DNA of 64,000 nt from Fulvivirgaceae bacterium JP3-4 (GTDB lineage: Bacteria > Bacteroidota > Bacteroidia > Cytophagales > Cyclobacteriaceae): contig JARKND010000005.1 of NCBI GenBank assembly GCA_029309925.1, positions 930,001 through 994,000 of the forward strand, given 5' to 3'. The first letter of the stretch is position 1; every line of letters starts with the position of its first letter. The notes beneath the pieces are model-generated. The model saw nothing but the letters and a program-made list of their open reading frames with translations, did not search any database and was not told the origin of the DNA. Both the position numbers and the translations under genes were made by a program. Of this stretch, positions 16,451-26,877 are shown piece by piece.

Positions 16451-19012
16451 TTACCGCGAAGCCGCCTCATTTATCAACGGCCCATAAAAAATCGCATTCA
16501 TAAGCAAACGGTTTGTTCCGAACCAGAATGCCCGGAATGCCATGTTTTCGGTAAAACCAATGACCCGGCCGCGGCCCATTGCACTCACACCTGCGACCGA
16601 TGAGTCCTTTGTCTTCGCAAGGTTAGCCTTCGAAATGTATCCGCTCAACAATGGGTTTGATGTCAGCACAACCGGATTCGAATAAGCACCATTCGACTTC
16701 TGCATAAAAATATTATTGCTCTTGAAGATCGGCATTCGGTTGTTATAATATCCGTACAGCAGCGGATGAGTCAGATCCACAACCGCTTCGAAAATTGCGC
16801 CATCGGTTTGTTGTGCGCCCGCGAATTCTTCGATATCAGCATATGACCTTGCCTTTGCCGGAGCAGCTGGTGTTTCCTGCACTTTCATCTCAAATTTTCC
16901 AATCCCGGCACCGTTAAGCCAGTTCAGTGCATTCTCCAAACCGATCACGACATTCCCAGACTGCACCCATGCTTTCAGTTTTTCCTTTGATGCATCGTTG
17001 ATCGAATTGTATGATCCCGGAGGGAAAATGATCGTATTGTATTTAGAAATATTCGCAGTGTTAAAAACACTTAGCGGAATCATGGTGACGGGTATATTAA
17101 AACGCGTGTCAAGGAGGTGCCACATCTCACCGGCATCGTTGGCGTTCACACCTGCATCAACAAGCATCGCGATCTCCGGTTTCCTAACGTTGAGGAACGA
17201 GCCGCTGCCAAGACTTACACCCGTAAAATCAAGACCGGTGTTGAAGCTGTAAATGTCGAGTCCATCTTTTGTGAGAATCTCATTGATGAGAAAGTTGATC
17301 ATTTCAATCGGCTTGTCCTGGCCCGCGACAGGCACGAGGATCGATCCGCGATCGAATTTTTTTCCTGAAGGGTGATAGAAAGGATCAGTAGCCACTTTTA
17401 CACGCAGGCCTTTCTCGAGCAATCGAAATATCGCCCGGGGTGTATAATAGTCGTACGGTTCAAAAGCGTAGGCGTATTCAGTTTTTTCGCCAATCAGTTT
17501 TCCTTTTGGGGATTGGACTTCCGTCAACTTTTGGCCCATCGCGGGAGCTGTCTTCAGTTCTTCGTGATCAAGCCCTGACGCGAGCGAAAGCGTCCAGCTT
17601 GAAATGTCGTAGAAGAGGCTGTCGGTGAACTGGTTCCTTCGCTCGAACATGCCTTTGATCAGGCGATACTGCGATTGGTTCATCGGAAGTATAAAACTCG
17701 ATTCGGCATCGAAAGTCTTTCCATTGATGGTCTGCGTTGAGGCAGGCTTGTAAATGTCGATCTGGTGTTGGGTGATGATTTCAGCCAGGTGGAAAACACG
17801 TGCCTTATCTTTCGATCCGAATATTATTGCCTTCACGGGATCTTTCCCCGCATCCGCCACAGCGTCTTTATAAAACTGCCGTTGATGGTTCAGGAGATCC
17901 ACGCGCAGGTCCGTAATGGCTTTCAGCGAACTCAATGCCGTCACGAATTGATTCCGGATTGTAAACGCGAAGGTGACAATACCGTTCTGGCTTTCCTGTG
18001 CATGACCGCGCGAACTGGCCTGTTCGAACAGGATACCGATAGCGCCCTGGACATCAGGAAATGTTGAACCTTTGCCGTAGTAAAAATCATCATAACCCTC
18101 CTGCGTGAAATAAAACGATCCGATGCCGTCAAGGGCTTTTGCATGATAGGCCGCGATTTTCTTTGTTAAATCAAGATTTGAAACCGGGGTTAAGGGATGC
18201 ATCCGCGAAGGCACACCGGGTTGAAAAAAGAAAGTCGAGTTGGTGCCCATCTCATGATGGTCGGTGAGCACGTTAGGTTTCCATTCATGAAATTTTTTGA
18301 TGCGCGCTTTGGACTCGGGCTGCTGCGCCACAAGCCAGTCACGGTTGAGATCAAACCAGTAATGATTGGTGCGTCCCCCGGGCCAGGCTTCATTGTGCTC
18401 CATGTCATAAGAATCTGAGGAGATGGATTTGCTCTTCCGGGAATTTACCCAGCTTGAAAAACGCTGCATGCCATCGGGGTTAAAGCTGGGATCAAGAAGA
18501 ATAATTGTATTCTCAAGTTCATTTTCGATGTCCTTGCCTTGTGCCGCTGCGAAATGATAAGCCATCAGCAGTGCAGCATTACTTCCGCTGGGTTCGTTTC
18601 CGTGAATGCTACAGCCGAGGTAGAAAACTGCCGGCATACTGCGTGTGTCCAGGCTTGCAGATTTCGATGGATCGGTCAACTGGATATGTTGTGTGCGCAA
18701 ACTTTCTATTTTCTGGTGGTTCTTTGGGGAGGTAATCGTGAGCAACAACAAAGGGCGGGCTTCGTGGGTCTGGCCTATTACTTCCAGCGTGATTCGATCC
18801 GATGCTTTATCGAGCGCATACATGTAAGACACCAGCCTGTCGTGGCTCACGTGAAATTCTCCGACCTCATGGCCGATCACTGATTTTGGTGTTGGAATGT
18901 CCGGGTTGTAGGAGACGCCATCCGGTAAGTAGTAGGTAAGGTCCGCTTGCGCGAACGTGTGCACGGAAAATGTCAACAAAATCAGGGACAACAGGGCGAA
19001 TTTCTTGGTCAT
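16451..19012 (-). CDS. Secreted M14-family zinc carboxypeptidase
   Basis: The 853-residue protein has a signal peptide (MTKKFALLSLILLTFSVHTF, cleavage near AQA) and an M14 catalytic domain in roughly residues 45-400. Zinc ligands are visible as HGNE (His137, Glu140) and in TDHHEMG (His252 or 253). FDLNRDW and EGYDDFYYGKG fit the substrate-binding part. The remaining 450 residues form the extra C-terminal domains usual in Bacteroidota M14 proteins, with a glutamine-amidotransferase-like stretch (NTIIFPPGSYNSINDASKEK). It probably trims peptides in the periplasm or outside the cell. The gene is convergent with the repeat island and divergent from the TonB receptor. Confidence 0.9.
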   Translation of the reverse strand: MTKKFALLSLILLTFSVHTFAQADLTYYLPDGVSYNPDIPTPKSVIGHEVGEFHVSHDRLVSYMYALDKASDRITLEVIGQTHEARPLLLLTITSPKNHQKIESLRTQHIQLTDPSKSASLDTRSMPAVFYLGCSIHGNEPSGSNAALLMAYHFAAAQGKDIENELENTIILLDPSFNPDGMQRFSSWVNSRKSKSISSDSYDMEHNEAWPGGRTNHYWFDLNRDWLVAQQPESKARIKKFHEWKPNVLTDHHEMGTNSTFFFQPGVPSRMHPLTPVSNLDLTKKIAAYHAKALDGIGSFYFTQEGYDDFYYGKGSTFPDVQGAIGILFEQASSRGHAQESQNGIVTFAFTIRNQFVTALSSLKAITDLRVDLLNHQRQFYKDAVADAGKDPVKAIIFGSKDKARVFHLAEIITQHQIDIYKPASTQTINGKTFDAESSFILPMNQSQYRLIKGMFERRNQFTDSLFYDISSWTLSLASGLDHEELKTAPAMGQKLTEVQSPKGKLIGEKTEYAYAFEPYDYYTPRAIFRLLEKGLRVKVATDPFYHPSGKKFDRGSILVPVAGQDKPIEMINFLINEILTKDGLDIYSFNTGLDFTGVSLGSGSFLNVRKPEIAMLVDAGVNANDAGEMWHLLDTRFNIPVTMIPLSVFNTANISKYNTIIFPPGSYNSINDASKEKLKAWVQSGNVVIGLENALNWLNGAGIGKFEMKVQETPAAPAKARSYADIEEFAGAQQTDGAIFEAVVDLTHPLLYGYYNNRMPIFKSNNIFMQKSNGAYSNPVVLTSNPLLSGYISKANLAKTKDSSVAGVSAMGRGRVIGFTENMAFRAFWFGTNRLLMNAIFYGPLINEAASR

Positions 19013-19154
19013 GGCTAAATGAGATTCTATAGGGACGTATGGATCAAATAATTAGAAGGTTTTTTTGGAGTGCAACATGAACAATGTTAACATATTGTAA
19101 AAAAAATGTGGATAGAATTAAAGGTACGATAAAGGTAATCTGTCCGCAAAGGGA

Positions 19155-19162
19155 TATTTTTG
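19155..19162 (+). promoter_or_regulatory. Candidate -7 element of the TonB receptor gene
   Basis: TATTTTTG matches the TAnnTTTG consensus exactly and lies 37 bases before ATG 19199, giving a leader of about 30 bases. A clear -33 TTTG at the expected spacing is not visible. Confidence 0.4.
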
Positions 19163-19198
19163 CCTCGCTCATTTAACCCCTAAATCAAACCTAATTTT

Positions 19199-22100
19199 AT
19201 GAGGAAATTTCTACAACTGACTTTAGCAGTAATGCTGGCAGCCTCAGCGAATTTGTTTGCGCAGGTTACAACCTCGTCAATCGCAGGTGAAGTAACCGAT
19301 GCGTCAGGACAAAGTTTGCCAGGCGCTACAATCGTGGCAGTACACCAACCTTCCGGGACGGAGTACGGAACTACTACACAGGCTACCGGTCGATTTAACA
19401 TCCCCGGCATGCGTGTGGGCGGTCCCTACCAGATCAAAGTAACCTTCGTTGGTTACAAGGAACAAGTCTTCAACGATGTGTACCTCAGCCTCGGAACTGC
19501 GGCAACACTGAATGTGAAGCTTGTTGACGAAAGCACTCAGCTTGATGAAGTTACGATCTCAGCAAACCGGAATGACATTTTCAGTGCGGACCGCACAGGT
19601 GCAGCAACTTCTTTCGACCGTTCGAGCATCAACAGCATTCCGACTATCGGTCGTACCGTTAACGACATCGTGAAATACAATGCGTATGGCAATGGCCGTT
19701 CGTTTGCAGGTCAGGACAGCCGTTTCAATAACTTTACCATTGACGGATCTGTTTTCAACAACGGATTCGGTCTCGGATCGTCTGCCCAGGCAGGTGGTCG
19801 CACGGGTACTACCCCAGTATCGCTTGATGCCTTCGATGAAATTCAGTTAAACGTGGCGCCTTATGATGTTCGCCAGTCAGGTTTTGCAGGCGCAAGCATC
19901 AACGCGGTAACCCGCTCAGGCACAAACGATGTGAACGGATCGGTTTACTATCTCACCCGTGGCAACGGTCTGGTTGGAAACAAGGTAAATGGTCAGGAGC
20001 TTCAGAATATCAATGTTGATGAAAATACCATTGGTTTCAGAATCGGTGCTCCCATCATCAAGAATAAGCTCTTCGTATTTGCCAACTACGAACAATTCAA
20101 TAGCAGCACGCCTGCATTGAACTGGCAGGCCAACAGACCGAGCGCAACCGGAAACGTCTCACGTGTAACGGCAGCAGACCTTGAGACCCTGAAGAGCTTT
20201 ATGCTCGACCGTTTCGGATGGGATGCAGGTGCGATTGACAATTACAACAACGAAATCAACAGTCGTAAAGCATTGATTCGTTTTGACTACAACCTTAGCA
20301 AAGATCACAAGCTTGCACTGCGTTACTCACACCACGATTCTCAATCGGACGTAATTATCAGTAATAGTAATAGTAGTAACACAGCAGGTTTTGGTAACCG
20401 AAACAATAGCGCGCTTGCACTTTCTCCTGAGAACACGGGCTACATCATTGCCGATAACACACGTTCAGTTGCCCTCGAGTTGAACTCTAACTTCCAGAGC
20501 AAGTTTTCGAACAAGGCGATCCTTACCTACAACTTCCAGAATGAAGATCGCGAGTACAAGACAGACATGTTCCCCACTATCGAAATCCTTGATGGTGTTG
20601 CGGGATCAAACTCAGTATATACAACGCTTGGTTTTGACCCATTCACACCGAGCAATAAGCTGAGATATGCTACGCTCAACTTCACAGACAACTTCACATA
20701 CTTCGCTGGTGACCACACGATCACTGCAGGTATCTCGTACGAGCGTTACAAGTCGGACAACCTGTTTTTCCCTGTATCAAATGGTTTGTATGTATACAAC
20801 AACATGAACGACTTCATGACTGCTGCTGATGCATACATTGCAAACCCGACCGCAACCACGTCACCTGTTCCTGTTGCGCGCTATAACCTGCGATACTCGC
20901 TCCTTCCAAACGGACAGGATCCATGGCAGGTACTGAAAACCACAACGTATAGCTTCTACCTGCAGGATGAATACCAGGTTCTTCCAAACCTGAAGATCAC
21001 TGGTGGGGTGAGAGCAGATATTTTTGCGTATGACAATGAGACTGCGAAAGATTTTTACAATCCTGTAGTGGGAGGTTTGACATTCTATGATGAAAACGAT
21101 CAACCCTACACAGTAAACACCGGAGCTTTCCCTAAGAACAGACTGTTACTGTCTCCACGCCTCGGATTCAATTTTGATGTGAAGGGTGATCAGACTACAC
21201 AGATCCGTGGAGGAACTGGCGTGTTCGTGTCCCGTATCCCTCAGGTGCTTGTGTCGAACCAGCTTGGTAACAACGGTATCAATACTGCACTGATTTCAGC
21301 GAGCAATACCACTGCGTATCCGTTCCGTCTGACACCAGGTGAATTGCCTGATGCAGTGAGACCAAATCCGGCAAACGTAGACATCACTACCTTTCCTCCT
21401 TATGTAGTTAATGCAACTGATCCAAACTTGAAGTATCCTGCACTCTGGAAGTCAAGCATAGCGATTGACCAGAAACTCCCGCTTGGATTTATTGCGACAG
21501 CCGAATTCATCTACAACAAGACAATGCAAGGGCTGCGTTATGTAGATGCGAACCTCAAGGCACCGGATCGTCAGTTCCAGGGTGTTGATACCCGTGATCG
21601 CTTCCCTGCGTCAGGTGTGGCAAGCTCAGGATCAGGTGCAAACAACACGGTTAACATTGCGCGTTTCCACAATCCGCGCGTCAGCAACGTGTTTGTGCTG
21701 AAAAACACTGATGAAGGCGAAGCTTATTCCTTCACCGCTAAAGTTGAAAGACCATCTATCAAGGGTCTTGGTGGAATGCTTGCGTACACTTACGCACAGG
21801 CTCGCGATCTGCAGTCAGTAGGATCAACCGTACAGGCGAATGCGCCTACAATCTACGGGCAGAACTACCTTGTTGAAGCTTATGCAGACAACGATCTTCG
21901 TCACCGTATCGTAGGTTATGTAAATTATCGTCTCGCTTACGGCAAGGAGTTCGGTGGAGCAACGACATTCACACTTGGGGTTGTAGCAAACAGTGGTGGT
22001 AAGGTTTCCTATACTTATTCAAACGACCTCAATGGTGATGGCCAGACCAATGATCTGATCTACATTCCAAACGATGCGTCTGAACTTACCTTTGCGCAGA

Positions 22101-22573
22101 TCAACCCAACAGCTACGAATCCATTCACTGCAACGCCTCAGGAGCAGATCGATGCGTTCAACGCTTACATTGAAAATAACGAATACCTCCGCAGCAGAAG
22201 AGGTCAGTACGCAGAGCGCAATGGTGGATACTTCCCATGGCTGACGCGCTACGACCTGTCGATCATCCAGGATTTTTACATCAATGCGGGTGGAAAGAAA
22301 AACACACTTCAATTCCGCTTCGACATCCTTAACTTCAGTAACATGCTGAACAATGAGTGGGGGGTTGGCTATTCGGCAACAGCGAACAATCAGCCATTGA
22401 CGATTGCAAATGCTGGTAACGCGAATCCAACGTATCGTCTTGCAACACAGACTGTACGTGATGAGAATGGAAATAACCAAACTGTTCTTCTTCGCGACTC
22501 ATTTGTTAAGAGTGTCAACATCGACAACGTTTGGCAAGCGCAAATTGGCGTTCGTTACATTTTTGGAAACTAG
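19199..22573 (+). CDS. TonB-dependent receptor, Oar-like
   Basis: The 1124-residue outer-membrane protein has a signal peptide ([20 protein letters not shown], then AQ) and a carboxypeptidase-regulatory-like beta-sandwich at about 27-115 ([44 protein letters not shown]). It continues with a plug domain (about 120-260, including [16 protein letters not shown] and [12 protein letters not shown]) and a large beta-barrel. The Oar-like subgroup lacks an associated SusD partner, and none is encoded here. The substrate is unknown; in myxobacteria and Bacteroidota such receptors have been linked to protease or adhesion functions. A strong terminator follows, so transcription is probably monocistronic. 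Confidence 0.92.
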   Translation: MRKFLQLTLAVMLAASANLFAQVTTSSIAGEVTDASGQSLPGATIVAVHQPSGTEYGTTTQATGRFNIPGMRVGGPYQIKVTFVGYKEQVFNDVYLSLGTAATLNVKLVDESTQLDEVTISANRNDIFSADRTGAATSFDRSSINSIPTIGRTVNDIVKYNAYGNGRSFAGQDSRFNNFTIDGSVFNNGFGLGSSAQAGGRTGTTPVSLDAFDEIQLNVAPYDVRQSGFAGASINAVTRSGTNDVNGSVYYLTRGNGLVGNKVNGQELQNINVDENTIGFRIGAPIIKNKLFVFANYEQFNSSTPALNWQANRPSATGNVSRVTAADLETLKSFMLDRFGWDAGAIDNYNNEINSRKALIRFDYNLSKDHKLALRYSHHDSQSDVIISNSNSSNTAGFGNRNNSALALSPENTGYIIADNTRSVALELNSNFQSKFSNKAILTYNFQNEDREYKTDMFPTIEILDGVAGSNSVYTTLGFDPFTPSNKLRYATLNFTDNFTYFAGDHTITAGISYERYKSDNLFFPVSNGLYVYNNMNDFMTAADAYIANPTATTSPVPVARYNLRYSLLPNGQDPWQVLKTTTYSFYLQDEYQVLPNLKITGGVRADIFAYDNETAKDFYNPVVGGLTFYDENDQPYTVNTGAFPKNRLLLSPRLGFNFDVKGDQTTQIRGGTGVFVSRIPQVLVSNQLGNNGINTALISASNTTAYPFRLTPGELPDAVRPNPANVDITTFPPYVVNATDPNLKYPALWKSSIAIDQKLPLGFIATAEFIYNKTMQGLRYVDANLKAPDRQFQGVDTRDRFPASGVASSGSGANNTVNIARFHNPRVSNVFVLKNTDEGEAYSFTAKVERPSIKGLGGMLAYTYAQARDLQSVGSTVQANAPTIYGQNYLVEAYADNDLRHRIVGYVNYRLAYGKEFGGATTFTLGVVANSGGKVSYTYSNDLNGDGQTNDLIYIPNDASELTFAQINPTATNPFTATPQEQIDAFNAYIENNEYLRSRRGQYAERNGGYFPWLTRYDLSIIQDFYINAGGKKNTLQFRFDILNFSNMLNNEWGVGYSATANNQPLTIANAGNANPTYRLATQTVRDENGNNQTVLLRDSFVKSVNIDNVWQAQIGVRYIFGN

Positions 22574-22593
22574 CCAGTCGTTTGAAGGCTTAG

Positions 22594-22626
22594 AAAAGGC
22601 TCCCTCGCGGAGCCTTTTTTATTTTT
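22594..22626 (+). terminator. Rho-independent terminator after the TonB receptor
   Basis: AGGCTCC-CTCGC-GGAGCCT is a perfect 7-bp stem with a 5-base loop, followed by a T-rich run TTTTTTATTTTT. It begins 20 bases after the stop codon. Confidence 0.9.
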
Positions 22627-22654
22627 AAGCCGGAATCGCTAATTTCGGATTGTG

Positions 22655-24091
22655 ATGTTGGAAAAAATTAGAAATTTTCTCGGTTTTTGTGTCTTTTTCG
22701 CGGCTTTTGTCTCTTGTAATCAATCCCGGCAGGTAAATTTCACAACCAATCCGGAAGTAGAAATAGATCTTGACGCCATCCGCAAAAGAGGCTACATCAA
22801 CGTTCTCGTTGATAATAATTCAATCAGTTATTTTATCTACAAAGGCCAGCCGATGGGTTATGAGTATGAGTTGCTCAGCAACCTTGCGAAAGAATTGAAT
22901 GTTGGCCTGAAGATTAAAGTGACGTCCGGTGTTGAACGTGCAATCGACCAGCTCAACACTGGCGAGGGCGACATCCTCGCATTTCCGCTGACAACTACAA
23001 AAGACAGAACACAATATCTCTCGTTTACAAGAGCGCATTTCAACACCTATCAGGTGCTCGTTCAGCGCAAGCCCGACAACTGGAGAAGAATGGGAATCGA
23101 TGACATTGAAAAAGAACTGATCAGAAATCCTGTTGAACTTGTCGGTAAAGATGTTCACGTGCTTCCCGGGACAAGCTTCGAGCTTCGCCTGAAGAATCTG
23201 TCAGAAGAAATTGGCGGTGACATCAATATAAAGTTGGATACCACATCAGCTGAAAGTGAGTCGCTCATACGCAAGGTAGCGTTGGGTGAAATTCCCTACA
23301 CAGTTGCCGATCACATGATCGCAAGCGTTAACTCCTCCTACTATCCAAACCTTGACATCAACACACCGTTGGGTGTGATGCAGCAGGTAGCGTGGGCAAC
23401 ACGCAAGAATTCTCCGAAATTGTTGGAAGCCATTAATACGTGGCTTGGCAAAATCAAAAAGGAACCGACTTTCATGGTCATTTATAATCGCTACTTCAAA
23501 AGTCCGCGCACATCGTTGAGCCGGATGAAAAGCGATTATTCATCAATCGGTGGAAACAAACTTTCTCCATTCGATTCATTGATCAAGGTAGGTGCGCAGG
23601 AGTTGAACTGGGATTGGCGATTGCTGGCGTCACTCGTTTACCAGGAATCACATTTTATGCCGCAGGGCGAGTCATGGGCGGGTGCGCGCGGACTGATGCA
23701 GCTTATGCCAAGCACCGCCAAACGTTTCGGTGCGATAAATCTTGACGATCCGCGACAAAGTCTGAAGGCGGGCGTTGGTTATCTGAAATATCTCGAAAAG
23801 TACTGGAGCAAACACGTCACCGATCCCGATGAACGACTGAAATTTATCCTCGCCTCCTACAATGCCGGCCTTACACACATCATCGATGCCCGCAAGCTTG
23901 CTGAGAAGCACGGCAAAGATCCGAACGTATGGTACGACAACGTTGAATACTATCTCATCAAAAAATCAGATCCGAAATTCTACCGTGATCCGGTTGTACT
24001 TGCCGGCTATTGCAAATGTGAAGAGCCGGTGAACTATGTGCGGGACATCCTCGAGCGGTATGATGAGTATAAGATTCACATAGCATCGTGA
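22655..24091 (+). CDS. mltF: Membrane-bound lytic murein transglycosylase F-like lipoprotein
   Basis: The 478-residue protein has a lipoprotein signal ending in the lipobox FVS-C. Next comes a periplasmic amino-acid-binding (SBP_bac_3-like) domain at about 45-280 (RGYINVLVDNNSISYFIY, MGYEYELLSNLAKEL, DILAFPLTTTKDR), then a transglycosylase (SLT) domain at about 315-450. The catalytic Glu331 is in YQESHF, and GARGLMQLMPSTAKRFG and ILASYNAGLTHI are classic SLT motifs. MltF enzymes cleave the glycan strand of peptidoglycan with formation of anhydro-muropeptides. ATG 22655 is used rather than the preceding in-frame GTG. The gene follows a terminator and so has its own promoter. Confidence 0.93.
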   Translation: MLEKIRNFLGFCVFFAAFVSCNQSRQVNFTTNPEVEIDLDAIRKRGYINVLVDNNSISYFIYKGQPMGYEYELLSNLAKELNVGLKIKVTSGVERAIDQLNTGEGDILAFPLTTTKDRTQYLSFTRAHFNTYQVLVQRKPDNWRRMGIDDIEKELIRNPVELVGKDVHVLPGTSFELRLKNLSEEIGGDINIKLDTTSAESESLIRKVALGEIPYTVADHMIASVNSSYYPNLDINTPLGVMQQVAWATRKNSPKLLEAINTWLGKIKKEPTFMVIYNRYFKSPRTSLSRMKSDYSSIGGNKLSPFDSLIKVGAQELNWDWRLLASLVYQESHFMPQGESWAGARGLMQLMPSTAKRFGAINLDDPRQSLKAGVGYLKYLEKYWSKHVTDPDERLKFILASYNAGLTHIIDARKLAEKHGKDPNVWYDNVEYYLIKKSDPKFYRDPVVLAGYCKCEEPVNYVRDILERYDEYKIHIAS

Positions 24092-24095
24092 GTTG

Positions 24096-24303
24096 TGCTC
24101 AGGTGCTCATGTGTTAATGTGTTCAGGTTCGGACACGAGTAACTAATTTTCCTTGGCTTTATAAATTTGTTTTGTAGCCAATAGTTCTCAGTTTGTTTGT
24201 GTAAAAAAAAATATCAAACACATTAACACAAACACATTAACACATTAACACCTTAACACATTGTTTCACCTGAGCACATGACCACCCGGGCACATGAGCA
24301 CAT
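24096..24303. repeat. ACACATTAACAC-type simple and inverted repeat region
   Basis: The gap after mltF holds GCTCAGGTGCTCATGTGTTA at its left and repeated CACATTAACA units at its right, followed by CCTGAGCACATGACC and CACATGAGCACAT. The two sides are imperfect reverse complements, so the gap can fold on itself. A related element with GCCAATGTGCC/GGCACATTGGC arms occurs at 58776-58913. Confidence 0.55.
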
Positions 24304-24306
24304 CTT

Positions 24307-24723
24307 TCACCTCTTCGACTTCATCGCCTTCACAACCTTCAGCTTCTTGTCTTTAGACAACGCCTTATACTCTTTCGACTCCATCGGGTAGAGTGCTATT
24401 TTCTCTTCTTCATTTGCGTGCACACCAAACCCGTAGCGCTTTGTTAAAGGTGAAGATCTGAAGCATGCCTGTCCCTTCGAGAAAAAAAGCTGTCGCGCCT
24501 CCTTTAACTCAGATTTTGGAATTTCATTTTTTGTGGCGTAGCAGTAGAACAGCACATCATCCGAAGTGTACTTGTAAGGATTTTCACTCACCATCTCGAA
24601 CTGGATGTTCGCCATGGTCTTTGCTGCCTTCACTGGCGGAACCTCTGCCGCCTTCACCGGACAATCATCCGCAACAGCGATGAACGTATTCTTATAGTTG
24701 GTTGTATGGATTTTTTCTTTCAT
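24307..24723 (-). CDS. DUF6157-family protein
   Basis: The 138-residue protein carries the family's conserved N-terminus (HTTNYKNTFIAVADDCPVKA, EVPP), the central NIQFEMVSENPYKYTSDDVL block and a basic C-terminus (KKLKVVKAMKSKR). DUF6157 proteins are small soluble proteins of unknown function found widely in bacteria. FSKGQACFRSSPLTKRYGFG and HANEEEKIALYP are also typical of the family. It lies downstream of kmo in the same orientation with a 68-base gap, so readthrough is possible, but nothing ties it to kynurenine metabolism. Confidence 0.85.
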   Translation of the reverse strand: MKEKIHTTNYKNTFIAVADDCPVKAAEVPPVKAAKTMANIQFEMVSENPYKYTSDDVLFYCYATKNEIPKSELKEARQLFFSKGQACFRSSPLTKRYGFGVHANEEEKIALYPMESKEYKALSKDKKLKVVKAMKSKR

Positions 24724-24791
24724 AGATCCAAGTTAGTCTTACTGGTGTCAACGGTATGTCAGCAGCCGCCAGTTTCTAATGCCTATAATGC

Positions 24792-26195
24792 CTAATTCCC
24801 AATGCCTATCTCCACCTGCCTGACGATCGCTGCAAAATCCAGCTTCTCCCAATTCTCAAAAATATCGCTCCGCTTCATCACCTCATCCATGATCTTTTTT
24901 TGCTTCTGTCCTTTCGCGTAGGCTTCAGAATAGCGGATCTGATCGTTAAATGTTACCATAGAATATAAAGGAATCCATTTGTCCGGATAGAGCTGATGAA
25001 GTCTGGCTTCAATTTTTTTGCGGAGGAGAAAGTCCGCATCGGCAACCAGGTCGCGCATTTCTATGAAGTTATCGAGTGCAAGCTGAGCGATGGCATCGGT
25101 ATCAGGCTTGCGCAGATGTTGGAATGCGGGCAGCACTGCGTCCCAGTCATCGTTGTGTTTTGAAAGCAGTTCGTTGAGAATGCGGCAGTCTTCGAAGCCT
25201 GCATTCATGCCCTGGCCGTAAAAAGGAACAATACCGTGAGCAGCATCACCGATCAGCAGCGTTTTGTTTTTCACCCATGGAAAACATTTGACCGTCACGA
25301 GCGATGACGTTGGATTCGTTTCAAAATCTTCAAGAAGTCCAGGCATGAGCGCAATGGCATCAGGGAAAGTCTGCTGGAAAAACGATTTAAATTTTTCTTT
25401 AGATGAGAGTGATGCAAAGGATGGTTCCCCTTCAAACGGAAAAAATAACGTACACGTAAAGCTCCCATCCGGGTTGGGAAGTGCGATCATCATAAAACTT
25501 TCGCGCGGCCAGATGTGCAGAGCATTTTTCTCCAGCCTGAATTGTCCGTTTGCTCCTGGCGGAATGTGAAATTCCTTGTAACCATGATCGATGTAATGCT
25601 GCGAGAAATTAAATCGGTCAGTGATCTGCATCGCCCAGCGCACGGCAGAGTAAGCGCCATCTGCTCCGATAATCAGGTCGAAGGATTTTGTTCCGGAAGT
25701 TGTAGTGAGCTGAGTGTTTTGAAAATCGACATTGCTGCATCTTTCTTCGAAAAATATTGTTGCGCCATTTCGCTCTGCCTCATCCATAAGGACAATATTG
25801 AGATTCGACCGAGAGATTGAATTGATGTACTGCCCTTCTTTGCCGTAAGGAAGAAAACTGAGGTTGCCGTGAATGTCATGCATCATTCGCCCATTCATCG
25901 GAATTGCAACTTTCTTCAGCTGATCGGCAATACCGACTTCATCAAGTGCCCGAAGACCGCGCGTGCTCAGCGCGAGGTTGATGGACCTTCCCGCGTCCGC
26001 ATTTCCCTTGCGCATGTCCTTGCGTCTTTCGAACAAAGACACATTGTTTCCGCGTTTCGCTAAGTAGATCGCCAACAGCGACCCGACTAATCCAGCCCCA
26101 ACGATTGCAATTCTGGTCGTCCGACCACGCCTCGTGGTCTGACGACTAAAATCTTGACCCTGAGGGCTGACATTCTGATCCGAAAAACCTTCCAT
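24792..26195 (-). CDS. kmo: Kynurenine 3-monooxygenase, with REP-encoded N-terminal extension
   Basis: This FAD-dependent aromatic hydroxylase converts L-kynurenine to 3-hydroxykynurenine using NADPH and O2. The Rossmann motif GAGLVG is at residues 33-38, followed by ERRKD, the DG motif (LIIGADGAYSAVR) and the second FAD motif LLIGDAAHGIVPFYGQGMNA. These and LERR-type positions are characteristic of KMO. The usual family start is a few residues before the IVGAGLVG strand, but no ATG is available there. The only ATG (26195) adds about 28 residues, of which SRQTTRRGRTT is encoded by a REP palindrome (26116-26150). The core enzyme looks intact. It belongs with kynU and the 3-hydroxyanthranilate dioxygenase, but a transposase gene on the other strand now separates it from them. 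Confidence 0.93.
   Translation of the reverse strand: MEGFSDQNVSPQGQDFSRQTTRRGRTTRIAIVGAGLVGSLLAIYLAKRGNNVSLFERRKDMRKGNADAGRSINLALSTRGLRALDEVGIADQLKKVAIPMNGRMMHDIHGNLSFLPYGKEGQYINSISRSNLNIVLMDEAERNGATIFFEERCSNVDFQNTQLTTTSGTKSFDLIIGADGAYSAVRWAMQITDRFNFSQHYIDHGYKEFHIPPGANGQFRLEKNALHIWPRESFMMIALPNPDGSFTCTLFFPFEGEPSFASLSSKEKFKSFFQQTFPDAIALMPGLLEDFETNPTSSLVTVKCFPWVKNKTLLIGDAAHGIVPFYGQGMNAGFEDCRILNELLSKHNDDWDAVLPAFQHLRKPDTDAIAQLALDNFIEMRDLVADADFLLRKKIEARLHQLYPDKWIPLYSMVTFNDQIRYSEAYAKGQKQKKIMDEVMKRSDIFENWEKLDFAAIVRQVEIGIGN
26116..26150 (-). repeat. REP palindrome, left copy (inside kmo)
   Basis: A 31-base palindrome has arms GTCGTC-A-GACCACG and CGTGGTC-G-GACGAC around loop AGG (14-bp stem with one mismatch), preceded by TTTA. 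All 35 bases are identical to the right copy at 26873-26907, in opposite orientation. This copy lies inside the 5' coding region of kmo. Confidence 0.95.
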
Positions 26196-26280
26196 GAGTG
26201 TGACAAACCCCTTTTTCTCTGGGATTGAGAAATTCTAAATACGTGATTAAACTCGTCTGATCAAACATCATCTCAAAATT

Positions 26281-26877
26281 ATGTCTTTTAAGCCAGACAC
26301 TTTTTATCACGTTTTCAACCGCGGTAATAACAAGCAGCTTATTTTTTTTAGTCCTTCAAACTACATATTCTTTCTGCGGAAAATTGTGAATGAGGTGCTT
26401 CCTGCATGCGATCTTGTTTGCTATTGTCTGATGCCGAACCATTATCACCTGATGCTTTATTTTGCGCACGAGCACGTAAATTTTCGCCAGTGTATTAGGA
26501 TGGAAAACCTCGAGCGTAAGCTTGGCACGCTTCAAAGTTCATACACGCGTGCTATCAATCATCAGGAGAAGCGCGTAGGCTCCTTATTTCAGCCGCGGCT
26601 TAAAGTTGTGGAGATAGGCGATGAGCAGCAAGCCAGAAATTGTTTTCATTACATTCATCACAACCCTGTTAAAGCGAAACTTGTTACCCGTTGGCACGAG
26701 TGGAAATATTCCTCGTTTCATGAATATTATGGAAGTTTTGAAGGAATCTGCCGTAGGGATATTGTATACGGCAAATTGCAGATTGCAATTGAGAGCAGTT
26801 TGTTCTTGGAACAATTGGAAGCTTATAGAATAGGCAGGGGAAAACGCGATCCGGATTCAGGCGTTGAGCTGGTTTAG
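26281..26877 (+). CDS. REP-associated tyrosine transposase (Y1_Tnp, RAYT)
   Basis: The 198-residue protein has the Y1/HUH endonuclease fold. It starts FYHVFNRGNNKQ; the HUH motif is LMPNHYHLML; the catalytic Tyr is expected in the SSYTRAINHQ helix; GSLFQPRLKV and YIHHNPVKAKLV follow. RAYTs nick and rejoin single-stranded REP hairpins and are thought to have spread REPs, usually as single-copy domesticated genes. Length is normal and no stop or frameshift is seen, so it may be active. Its TAG stop overlaps the first bases of the right REP. It is divergent from kmo with 85 bases between the two starts. Confidence 0.93.
   Translation: MSFKPDTFYHVFNRGNNKQLIFFSPSNYIFFLRKIVNEVLPACDLVCYCLMPNHYHLMLYFAHEHVNFRQCIRMENLERKLGTLQSSYTRAINHQEKRVGSLFQPRLKVVEIGDEQQARNCFHYIHHNPVKAKLVTRWHEWKYSSFHEYYGSFEGICRRDIVYGKLQIAIESSLFLEQLEAYRIGRGKRDPDSGVELV

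Noticed and set aside
22019-22480. 153-residue minus-strand ORF in the TonB receptor gene
   Set aside because: Antisense to the barrel region; no conserved features.
24096-24303. Possible CRISPR array from repeated CACATTAACA units
   Set aside because: Units are about 10 bases, irregular and without spacers or cas genes; simple and inverted repeat only.
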